Origin: Alphaproteobacteria bacterium
Lineage (GTDB): Bacteria > Pseudomonadota > Alphaproteobacteria > Rhizobiales > Hyphomicrobiaceae
Direction: 5' to 3'
Assembly (NCBI GenBank): GCA_024279745.1
Contig: JAJRRE010000186.1
Span: 1-13,905 of the forward strand
DNA: 13,905 bases
Part shown: positions 1 through 6,113 of the stretch, piece by piece
Layout: each line of letters starts with the position of its first letter
Numbering within the stretch: position 1 is the first letter of the stretch
Made by a program: the position numbers and the translations under genes
Notes under the pieces: generated by a model
What the model was told of the DNA's origin: nothing
Seen by the model: the letters and a program-made list of their open reading frames with translations, nothing else
Databases searched by the model: none

Positions 1-387
1 CCGTTTGGTCATAGCAAATCTGCTCCAAGGGTTTTATAAGTAATAATGGGAGGCAACCGGACGCAATCAGGGCTCGATTCGCATAAGTTGCACGTAATTT
101 CTTTGCCACCCTAGGTTGTTTTAGTAAATAAATTAGAAACGCTATTTGAAAAATCGAATAAATAATTCACTATTAACTTTTAGTTTATTAAATCATCAAA
201 TTTTGCGAGTGATAATTTATAATTCATTTGTAAATATGCTGAAACTTCCCGTTTCAACCAATCCATTCCAAGAGCCAATCACCAGTATTCGTTATATATT
301 TGCCAATAACCTTCTTATTCGAGCATACTCCCACTATTCAAGAAACGTCATTCCAAACCAAACTTACCATTCGGGCTCAGTTCTGGG
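1..387. other. Gene-free AT-rich upstream region
   Basis: No open frame here resembles a protein. The stretch 121-240 is about 19% G+C (23 of 120 bases), far below the coding DNA that follows, which suggests a promoter or regulator-binding region or horizontally acquired DNA. The first 42 bases are open in frame 2 and could be the last 13 codons of an upstream gene (tail RLVIANLLQGFYK then TAA), but that is too short to identify. No convincing operator palindrome was found. Confidence 0.6.
300..329 (+). promoter_or_regulatory. Weak sigma70-like promoter candidate for the sox cluster
   Basis: TTGCCA at 300-305 matches the -35 consensus at five of six positions. CATACT at 324-329 matches the -10 consensus at four of six, with an 18-base spacer. 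If used, transcription would start near 336 and the G-rich repeat at 388-477 would lie in the soxB 5' leader. This is pattern matching only. The AT-rich DNA upstream offers other weak boxes, for example TTGAAA at 146-151, and none is clearly better. Confidence 0.2.
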
Positions 388-477
388 CTGGGGCTGGGGC
401 TGGGGCTGGGGCTGGAGCTGGGGCTGGGGCTGGGGCTGGGGCTGGGGCTGGGGCTGGGGCTGGGCCTGGGGCTGGGC
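388..477 (+). repeat. (CTGGGG)15 hexanucleotide tandem repeat
   Basis: Fifteen uninterrupted six-base units run from 388 to 477. Twelve are exactly CTGGGG; the variants are CTGGAG at 412-417 and CTGGGC at 460-465 and 472-477. A further partial unit (CTGGG) precedes at 383-387. The + strand, the same sense as soxB mRNA, therefore carries a long series of GGGG runs separated by CT, which is a sequence type known to fold into G-quadruplexes. The repeat sits 188 bases before the soxB start. Translations across it give only dipeptide repeats (Gly-Trp, Gly-Ala, Ser-Pro), so it is treated as non-coding. It may vary in copy number by slippage. Confidence 0.95.
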
Positions 478-665
478 AGATCAACCTCTTCAGCCGCCGC
501 GCCTCCACTTTTAAGTACCCGATCGACCAATTGCGGCTGTGCATTATTTCCGCTCAACTGACCAAAACCGACAATATTCGCCGCTTTTGCGCAAGCCGCC
601 GACAGCCAGTATCGGCAATCATGAAGTTTGCGTAGATGGCGAGGGTGTGGGCAGGGGATCAATTC
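478..665. other. soxB leader after the hexanucleotide repeat
   Basis: This 188-base stretch separates the G-rich repeat from the soxB start codon. Base composition returns to that of the coding DNA. I see no strong promoter, hairpin with a T-tract, or riboswitch-like pattern. The only assignable element is the soxB ribosome binding site at its end. Confidence 0.5.
653..657 (+). promoter_or_regulatory. soxB ribosome binding site
   Basis: AGGGG lies 8 bases before the ATG at 666. It supports that ATG over the in-frame upstream ATG at 636, which has no purine-rich box before it. The resulting N-terminus MRYNAL also matches what I recall of SoxB proteins. Confidence 0.75.
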
Positions 666-1916
666 ATGCGCTACAATGCACTTCAGATCTTGGTACAAGC
701 TTTTCGCCGCAATCAAGGCTGGGAGCGCGCATGGCGTGATCCTGAACCTCAGCCATATTACGACATTCTCATTGTTGGTGGCGGCGGCCATGGCTTAGCA
801 ACAGCGCATTATCTGGCAAAAGTTTACGGCATCAGCAATGTTGCGGTTCTTGAAAAAGGCTGGATTGGCTCGGGCAATGTCGGCCGCAATACGACAATCA
901 TCCGTTCCAATTACCTGCTGCCAGGCAACGGGCCGTTTTATGAGTTCTCCTTGAAATTATGGGAGAGCCTTGAACAAGATCTCAATTTTAATGCGATGGT
1001 CTCCCAACGCGGAATTTTGAATTTGTTTCATAGCGATGCGCAGCGCGATGCATTCGTCCGGCGCGGCAATGCCATGCTGCTCGCCGGTGCAGATGCGGTT
1101 CTGCTTGATGCGAGCGGCGTTGCGAAAATGTATCCGCAGCTCGATTATGAGAACGCCCGCTTTCCCATCAAGGGGGGCCTGCTGCAACCGCGCGGCGGTA
1201 CTGTGCGCCATGACGCCGTAGCTTGGGGTTATGCCCGCAGTGCCGACCAACACGGCGTCGATATCATTCAAAATTGCGAAGTCAAAGGCTTCACGATTGA
1301 AAACGGCGTTTGCTCCGGCGTTGAAACGTCGCGCGGCCCGATCAAGGCTAGCAAGATCGCGGTTTGCGTTGCCGGATCTTCCAGCCGCGTCATGGCGGCG
1401 GCGGGCTTGCGACTGCCAATCGAAAGTCATGTCTTACAGGCCTTTGTCAGCGAAGGACTTAAACCGCTCATCCCCGGCGTCATTACCTTTGGTGCCGGGC
1501 ATTTTTATATTTCACAATCAGATAAAGGCGGCCTGGTGTTTGGCGGCGATATTGACGGCTATAACAGCTATGCGCAGCGCGGCGGCCTGGCTGTCGTCGA
1601 AGATGTCTGCGAGGGCGGTATGGCCTTGATGCCGATGATTGGCCGGGCGCGGCTATTGCGCATGTGGGGCGGCATAATGGATATGTCCATGGACGGCTCG
1701 CCCTTTATCGACAAGACATCCATAGACGGCCTCTATTTCAATGGCGGCTGGTGTTATGGCGGTTTCAAAGCGACCCCGGCCAGCGGCAGATGCTATGCAC
1801 ATTTACTGGCGACCAACGAGCCGCACCCGCTTGCCGGCGCCTATCGTTTGGACCGTTTTTTGCACGGCCGAATGATCGACGAGAAAGGAGCCGGCGCCCA
1901 GCCAAACCTGCATTGA
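666..1916 (+). CDS. soxB: Sarcosine oxidase beta subunit SoxB
   Basis: This is the catalytic flavoprotein subunit of cytoplasmic heterotetrameric sarcosine oxidase, which oxidises sarcosine to glycine and passes the methyl carbon to tetrahydrofolate, with H2O2 as by-product. With the ATG at 666 the protein has 416 residues, the usual SoxB length. The N-terminal dinucleotide-binding loop GGGGHG is at residues 38-43, followed by LEKGWIGSGN and GRNTTIIRSNYL. RHDAVAW places His182 where the family carries the histidine that binds FMN covalently. The C-terminal signature NGGWCYGGFKATPASG is at residues 359-374. An in-frame ATG at 636 would add ten residues, but the ribosome binding site and family start favour 666. 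It is the first gene of the cluster, and a 196-base gap, long for a sox operon, separates it from soxD. Identification is secure. Confidence 0.97.
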   Translation: MRYNALQILVQAFRRNQGWERAWRDPEPQPYYDILIVGGGGHGLATAHYLAKVYGISNVAVLEKGWIGSGNVGRNTTIIRSNYLLPGNGPFYEFSLKLWESLEQDLNFNAMVSQRGILNLFHSDAQRDAFVRRGNAMLLAGADAVLLDASGVAKMYPQLDYENARFPIKGGLLQPRGGTVRHDAVAWGYARSADQHGVDIIQNCEVKGFTIENGVCSGVETSRGPIKASKIAVCVAGSSSRVMAAAGLRLPIESHVLQAFVSEGLKPLIPGVITFGAGHFYISQSDKGGLVFGGDIDGYNSYAQRGGLAVVEDVCEGGMALMPMIGRARLLRMWGGIMDMSMDGSPFIDKTSIDGLYFNGGWCYGGFKATPASGRCYAHLLATNEPHPLAGAYRLDRFLHGRMIDEKGAGAQPNLH

Positions 1917-2112
1917 CGCGCCTGCCAACCCGATAAAACTTCAACCTGTATTTTTTTGCACCGAGCCTCTTTGGCCGTGCCACTTTCTACTCAAGCTATA
2001 CTGCCGGGCCCTTGTCGCCCCATTCCCGCGTCAGATCATAGCCTGCACATCTTTGCTCTTGCCTTGCCTTGCCACGGCTCACCGCAATACCATCACTAAA
2101 GGAACTTTCGAG
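1917..2112. other. soxB-soxD intergenic region with weak -10 box
   Basis: These 196 bases carry no gene. TATACT at 1997-2002 is a good -10 match, but the nearest -35-like box, TTGGCC at 1971-1976, is 20 bases away, too far for a standard promoter. Three perfect copies of CTTGC stand in tandem at 2058-2072. AAAGGA at 2098-2103, nine bases before the soxD ATG, is a good ribosome binding site. A second promoter for soxDAG is possible but not shown. Confidence 0.35.
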
Positions 2113-2460
2113 ATGATAATCGATCACCCCTTATTGGGCCCGCGCGATGCCAGTGAGTTTACTTATCTGGGCGATGCGGCGCTTCTCGACCGCCCCGATA
2201 CGGCGCTGCTCGACTTCGCCGATGGGGCCGATGGAGCCGATCGGGCCGATGGAGCCGCAGCAAACGCGATCCGGCAATTCCACGATTACCTTTATTTGCG
2301 CGATAATATTGCCGGTCAAACCCGCGAGCTATGGTTTCATGAAGCCGGCGATGGCTCCTGGCTGGTTGTGACCCGCGATACTGTGACCCACGAAATCGCA
2401 AAAGTTGAGATGGCCCGCGACGTTGCCTTGGCAAAGAAACACAATGATGAAGCAAAGTAA
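2113..2460 (+). CDS. soxD: Sarcosine oxidase delta subunit SoxD, zinc ligands missing
   Basis: This is the small structural subunit of sarcosine oxidase, 115 residues from the ATG at 2113, supported by AAAGGA nine bases upstream. Family features are the start HPLLGPRDASEFTYLGDA, then YLYLRDN, ELWFHEAGDGSWLVV and TRDTVTHEI. In characterised SoxD a zinc ion is held by an N-terminal CPYC pair and by a later His and Cys. Here the first pair aligns with His5 and Leu8, His76 remains, and the last Cys aligns with Asp80; the whole protein contains no cysteine, so it probably binds no zinc. Residues 37-48 are a repeat-derived loop (DGADGADRADGA). Position between soxB and soxA fixes the identity even though the metal site is lost. 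The 3' end overlaps soxA by 17 bases. Confidence 0.9.
   Translation: MIIDHPLLGPRDASEFTYLGDAALLDRPDTALLDFADGADGADRADGAAANAIRQFHDYLYLRDNIAGQTRELWFHEAGDGSWLVVTRDTVTHEIAKVEMARDVALAKKHNDEAK
2221..2256 (+). repeat. Four 9-base tandem repeats inside soxD
   Basis: Four nine-base units of the form GATNGGGCC or GATGGNGCC follow each other without interruption: GATGGGGCC, GATGGAGCC, GATCGGGCC and GATGGAGCC. They keep the reading frame and encode Asp-(Gly/Arg)-Ala four times (residues 37-48). They lie in the loop between the N-terminal segment and the conserved YLYLRDN segment, where length varies in the family. Confidence 0.9.
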
Positions 2461-5400
2461 TCGCCTGAAACGTAACTCTGCCACGGAATTGATCGATCGA
2501 AATCGACCGATAGAATTTTCATGGAACGGTCGCCCATTGCGAGGCTATGAGGGCGATACCCTGGCCTCTGCCCTGCTGGCCAATGGCGAACGGCTGATTG
2601 CCCGCTCGTTCAAAACCCATCGACCGCGCGGCATTTTCAGTGCCGGCTCGGAGGAGCCTAATGCCCTCGTGCAGTTGCGCCGCAGCGCCTTCACCGAGCC
2701 CAACACCCGCGCCACCACTACGCAGCTGTACAACGGGCTGGCAGCCTCAAGCCAACACCATCGCGGCTCACTGAAATACGACCTGATGGCGTTCATGGAT
2801 TTGGTCTCACCTTTATTATCGGCGGGCTTTTACTACAAGACTTTCATGTGGCCGAAATCCTTTTGGGAGAGCGTCTATGAACCTTTGATACGGGCAGCCG
2901 CCGGGTTGGGCCGCTTATCCGGCGCCGCCGATCCTGGCCTTTATGATAAGGGCTTTTTGCATTGCGATATTCTCATTATCGGTGCCGGGCCGGCTGGGTT
3001 GGCGGCAGCGCTGGCGGCAGGGCGTTCAGGCGCGCGGGTAATACTGGCGGATGAAGATTTTTCCATGGGCGGGCGGCTCAATCGGGACCGCTATGAGATT
3101 GACGGAGCGCGCGCCGCCAACTGGACCGCCGCGGCCCTCGCCGAACTCCAATCAATGGATCATGTTCGCCTGGCCCCCAGGACCACAGTTTGGGGCGCTT
3201 TCGATCACGGCATATATGGCGCTGTCGAGTGCGTTACCGATCATCTTCCCGCAATGCCGGCAAAACCAATAAACCAAGACCGTGACGAAGACCACGACCA
3301 CGACCGTGACCGTGACCGTTCACCGAGCAAGACCTGCAAACCGCGCCAAATCCTGTGGCGGATCTATGCACAGCGCACTATACTTTGTGCAGGCGCGAGC
3401 GAACGCCCGATTGCGTTTGGCAATAATGATCGCCCCGGCATTATGCTGGCAGGCGCCGTGCGCAGTTATGTCAACCGATGGGGTGTGGCGCCGGGCAAAC
3501 ATTTCGCGATTTTTACTAATAATGATGACGGTTGGCGCACGGCTGCAGACCTTGCCAATAGAGGCGTTAAGGTCCGGGCTATAATCGACAGCCGCGATAT
3601 CGCCCCACCACACAGTACCGGGGACGCTGAAATAATTATGGGCGGCCGGATTATTGACACCAAGGGACGCAGCGGCCTGCGCGCAATCACCTTGGCGAAT
3701 GGCCAACAAATTGAGACAGATTGCCTTGCCGTCTCCGGCGGTTGGAACCCCAATGTGCATTTGACTTGCCACCACGGATCTCGCCCGCTATGGCGCGACG
3801 ACATCTGCGCCTTTGTCCCCGCGCCTCCCCTGCCTGCGCATACGCCCGCACGCATGGTTCTTGCAGGCGCTGCCAATGGCGCACTGACATTGTATGCCGC
3901 CTTGCAGCAGGGCCATACCGCCGGCGCCCAGCAAGCGCAAGAGCTGGGCTTCACCCCAACCTCCTCAACGGCGCCTCGCGCGCAAGACGAACCAGCGGCT
4001 ACCTCGCCCTTTTGGCACGTCACCCAAAGCACCAAACGCGCCTGGCTCGATCTGCAAAATGACGTCACAGTTAAAGACATAGCTCTGGCTTATAAAGAAG
4101 GCTATCGCAGTGTTGAACATGTCAAACGATATACGACATTATCCATGGGGACGGATCAGGGCAAAACCGCCAACATACCGGCGCTGGCTGTGCTGGCCAA
4201 ACTCGCCGGCACATCAATCCGCGACATCGGCACAACAATGTATCGCCCGCCTTTTACCCCCGTAACCATTGGCGCTTTTGCCGGGCGGGCACGTGGCACG
4301 AATTTTCGCCCGCACTGTCTGCCTCCAAGCCATGATTGGGCGCGCGCGCAGGGCGCGGTGTTCACCCAAACGGGGCTGTGGCAACGTGCTCAATATTATC
4401 CTCGCCCCGGCGAATCCCATTGGCGCCAAACTGTTGATCGCGAGGTTTTGCAGACGCGAAATTCAGTTGGCATTTGCGATGTCTCTACTCTTGGCAAGAT
4501 CGACATTCAGGGGGACGACGCGGCGCAGTTCATCAACCACATCTATTGCAACGCCTTTGGCAAACTAAAGATCGGCAAAACCCGCTATGGCTTGATGCTG
4601 CGCGAGGACGGCATGGTGATGGACGACGGCACAACTGCCAGACTGGCACAGACCCATTTCATCATGACCACAACCACCGCCAATGCCGCGGCTGTCTATC
4701 GCCATTTGGAGTTTTGCCGCCAATGTCTGTGGCCAGATCTGAGCGTCCATCTCACGCCAGTTACCGAGCAATGGGCACAATATGCCATTGCCGGCCCGAA
4801 AGCGCGGACGCTGTTGCAAAAAATCGTCGACCCGGCGTTCGAGCTTTCAAATGACGCCTTCCCCTTCATGGCCTGCGCCGAGATTACGATCTGCGGCGGC
4901 ATCACAGCGCGGTTGTTTCGCATCTCTTTTTCCGGTGAGCTGGCTTACGAGCTCGCAGCCCCTGCCCGTTACGGCGACGCGCTGATCCGTACACTAATGA
5001 GTGCGGGCAAAGACGACGGCGCGGCGCCTTATGGCACTGAAGCGCTTAACGTAATGCGGATCGAGAAGGGCCATGCCGCCGGCAATGAGCTTAATGGCCA
5101 GACCACCGCGCACAATCTGGGAATGGGCCAAATGGTCTCAAAGAAGAAAGACGCAATAGGAATCGTGTTGTCGCGCCGCGAAGAGTTATGCCGCGCAGAT
5201 GCCCTGCGCTTATCGGGCTTTATTCCCAAGGACAGAGCGCAACAGCTACAAGCGGGCGCCCACTTTATCGCCAAGGGCCAGGAGGCATCGACGCAGCAGG
5301 ACCAGGGCTGGATGAGCTCAACCGCCTATTCGCCTACATTAGGGCATTCCATTGGTCTAGGCTTCATTCGGGCGGGCGCTGATCGGCACGGCGAAACCGT

Positions 5401-5494
5401 ATCTGCGGTGGACCTTCTGCGCGGCCGGTCCATTGATGTTGAAATTGTCTCACCGCATTTTCTCGACCCACAAGGAGAGCGGCTGCATGGATAA
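2444..5494 (+). CDS. soxA: Sarcosine oxidase alpha subunit SoxA
   Basis: This is the large subunit of sarcosine oxidase, which binds NAD and carries the folate-binding domain that accepts the methyl carbon. It has 1016 residues from the ATG at 2444; the adjacent ATG at 2447 would give 1015. The frame is open further upstream, but both ATGs fit the family N-terminus and the 14-17 base overlap with soxD. Order: an N-terminal ferredoxin-like fold (ELIDRNRP, GDTLASALLANG) without cysteines; YYKTFMWPKSFWE; a Rossmann loop GAGPAG from residue 180; a repeat-derived insertion at 279-292; a second nucleotide-binding region; LQNDVTVKDIALAYKEGYRS; and a C-terminal aminomethyltransferase-like (GCV_T) domain from about residue 620, with CDVSTLGKIDIQG. 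The ribosome binding site is weak, so translation may be coupled to soxD. Identification is secure. Confidence 0.97.
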   Translation: MMKQSNRLKRNSATELIDRNRPIEFSWNGRPLRGYEGDTLASALLANGERLIARSFKTHRPRGIFSAGSEEPNALVQLRRSAFTEPNTRATTTQLYNGLAASSQHHRGSLKYDLMAFMDLVSPLLSAGFYYKTFMWPKSFWESVYEPLIRAAAGLGRLSGAADPGLYDKGFLHCDILIIGAGPAGLAAALAAGRSGARVILADEDFSMGGRLNRDRYEIDGARAANWTAAALAELQSMDHVRLAPRTTVWGAFDHGIYGAVECVTDHLPAMPAKPINQDRDEDHDHDRDRDRSPSKTCKPRQILWRIYAQRTILCAGASERPIAFGNNDRPGIMLAGAVRSYVNRWGVAPGKHFAIFTNNDDGWRTAADLANRGVKVRAIIDSRDIAPPHSTGDAEIIMGGRIIDTKGRSGLRAITLANGQQIETDCLAVSGGWNPNVHLTCHHGSRPLWRDDICAFVPAPPLPAHTPARMVLAGAANGALTLYAALQQGHTAGAQQAQELGFTPTSSTAPRAQDEPAATSPFWHVTQSTKRAWLDLQNDVTVKDIALAYKEGYRSVEHVKRYTTLSMGTDQGKTANIPALAVLAKLAGTSIRDIGTTMYRPPFTPVTIGAFAGRARGTNFRPHCLPPSHDWARAQGAVFTQTGLWQRAQYYPRPGESHWRQTVDREVLQTRNSVGICDVSTLGKIDIQGDDAAQFINHIYCNAFGKLKIGKTRYGLMLREDGMVMDDGTTARLAQTHFIMTTTTANAAAVYRHLEFCRQCLWPDLSVHLTPVTEQWAQYAIAGPKARTLLQKIVDPAFELSNDAFPFMACAEITICGGITARLFRISFSGELAYELAAPARYGDALIRTLMSAGKDDGAAPYGTEALNVMRIEKGHAAGNELNGQTTAHNLGMGQMVSKKKDAIGIVLSRREELCRADALRLSGFIPKDRAQQLQAGAHFIAKGQEASTQQDQGWMSSTAYSPTLGHSIGLGFIRAGADRHGETVSAVDLLRGRSIDVEIVSPHFLDPQGERLHG
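3278..3319 (+). repeat. Seven 6-base tandem repeats (GACNNN) inside soxA
   Basis: Seven consecutive hexamers beginning with GAC follow in frame: GACCGT, GACGAA, GACCAC twice, then GACCGT three times. They encode the charged stretch DRDEDHDHDRDRDR (SoxA residues 279-292). This lies between VTDHLPAMP and PRQILWRIYA, which in SoxA proteins I remember are separated by only a few residues. It is probably a slippage-derived surface insertion. Confidence 0.9.
5472..5479 (+). promoter_or_regulatory. soxG ribosome binding site inside soxA
   Basis: AAGGAGAG lies seven bases before the soxG ATG at 5487. It is a strong match to the Shine-Dalgarno consensus and fixes the soxG start, although the frame is open further upstream within soxA. 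Confidence 0.85.
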
Positions 5495-6083
5495 TACAAG
5501 CCTTAAGGCCAAGCCTCCCCTCGGCGGTTATCGAAAAACTTTTGGTGACACGACGCTGCAAGAAATGACAGGGCTGGCAATTATCGCGATTGCGACATCC
5601 AATGGCGGCGCCGTTAAAGTCCCTGGCCGTGATCACAATCAATTGGCTGTTTCCGCAAACGATCCCCTTGACGCCCCCGCTCCGGGCACATCAAATGTCA
5701 TTCACCAAGATCAAATCGCCATTCGCCTTCTCAGCTTGCGGCAAGACCTGATCTTGGCCGTCTTTACCGCGCAGAATAACCGTAATGCAATCGAGGCCTT
5801 AAGAAACAAATTTGGCCGCACCATCCCGATAACGGATCAATCCGACGCCTGGGTGGTTCTAGGACTTTCCGGTCCATTAAGCGAAAGTGCATTGGAGCGC
5901 ATCTGTTCAATAGATTTACATCAAGATGTTTTCGCAAATGGTGATCTGGCTCAAACCAGGATGGAGCATATATCGACCATACTCTTTCGTAGTGGCGACG
6001 AAGCCTTTCAAATCTTTGCGCCGCGATCCTATGCCAGATCGTTCTTGCACGCGGTTGAAACTTCGATCCACAACGTGCGCTAA
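5487..6083 (+). CDS. soxG: Sarcosine oxidase gamma subunit SoxG
   Basis: This is the gamma subunit of heterotetrameric sarcosine oxidase, a small protein related in fold to the aminomethyltransferase family and structural in the complex. It has 198 residues from the ATG at 5487, a normal SoxG length. Recognisable segments are TLQEMTGLAIIAIAT near the N-terminus, and DAWVVLGLSG followed by RICSIDLHQDVFANGDLAQTR in the C-terminal half, the pattern in which SoxG proteins resemble GcvT. It overlaps the soxA stop by eight bases and a strong ribosome binding site precedes it. SoxG is poorly conserved, so the call rests on length, the C-terminal pattern and the fixed B-D-A-G gene order. The next gene starts 30 bases later. 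Confidence 0.94.
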   Translation: MDNTSLKAKPPLGGYRKTFGDTTLQEMTGLAIIAIATSNGGAVKVPGRDHNQLAVSANDPLDAPAPGTSNVIHQDQIAIRLLSLRQDLILAVFTAQNNRNAIEALRNKFGRTIPITDQSDAWVVLGLSGPLSESALERICSIDLHQDVFANGDLAQTRMEHISTILFRSGDEAFQIFAPRSYARSFLHAVETSIHNVR

Positions 6084-6113
6084 CATTCACGCTCAGCTTC
6101 AGGTGAGGCAGCC

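Noticed and set aside
1..42. The tail of an upstream gene (RLVIANLLQGFYK then stop).
   Set aside because: Thirteen codons at the window edge cannot be told from chance; it is mentioned only in the region note.
203..223. TTGCGA with TATAAT as a promoter.
   Set aside because: The -10 box is perfect, but the spacer is only nine bases, and no acceptable -35 lies at 16-18 bases.
388..477. A CRISPR array or iteron-type origin.
   Set aside because: The units are six bases with no spacers, and there are no cas or rep genes and no DnaA-box cluster.
636..665. Upstream ATG start for soxB.
   Set aside because: It has no ribosome binding site, while the ATG at 666 has AGGGG at the right spacing and yields the usual SoxB N-terminus and length.
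146..791. Overlapping open frames on both strands through the hexanucleotide repeat, giving Gly-Trp, Gly-Ala and Ser-Pro dipeptide repeats.
   Set aside because: They exist because a six-base repeat without stop codons is open in several frames. No ribosome binding sites or family likeness support them, and one runs antisense into soxB.
3466..4080. A 204-codon open frame on the - strand inside soxA.
   Set aside because: It is a shadow of the conserved SoxA frame, with no ribosome binding site or family resemblance.
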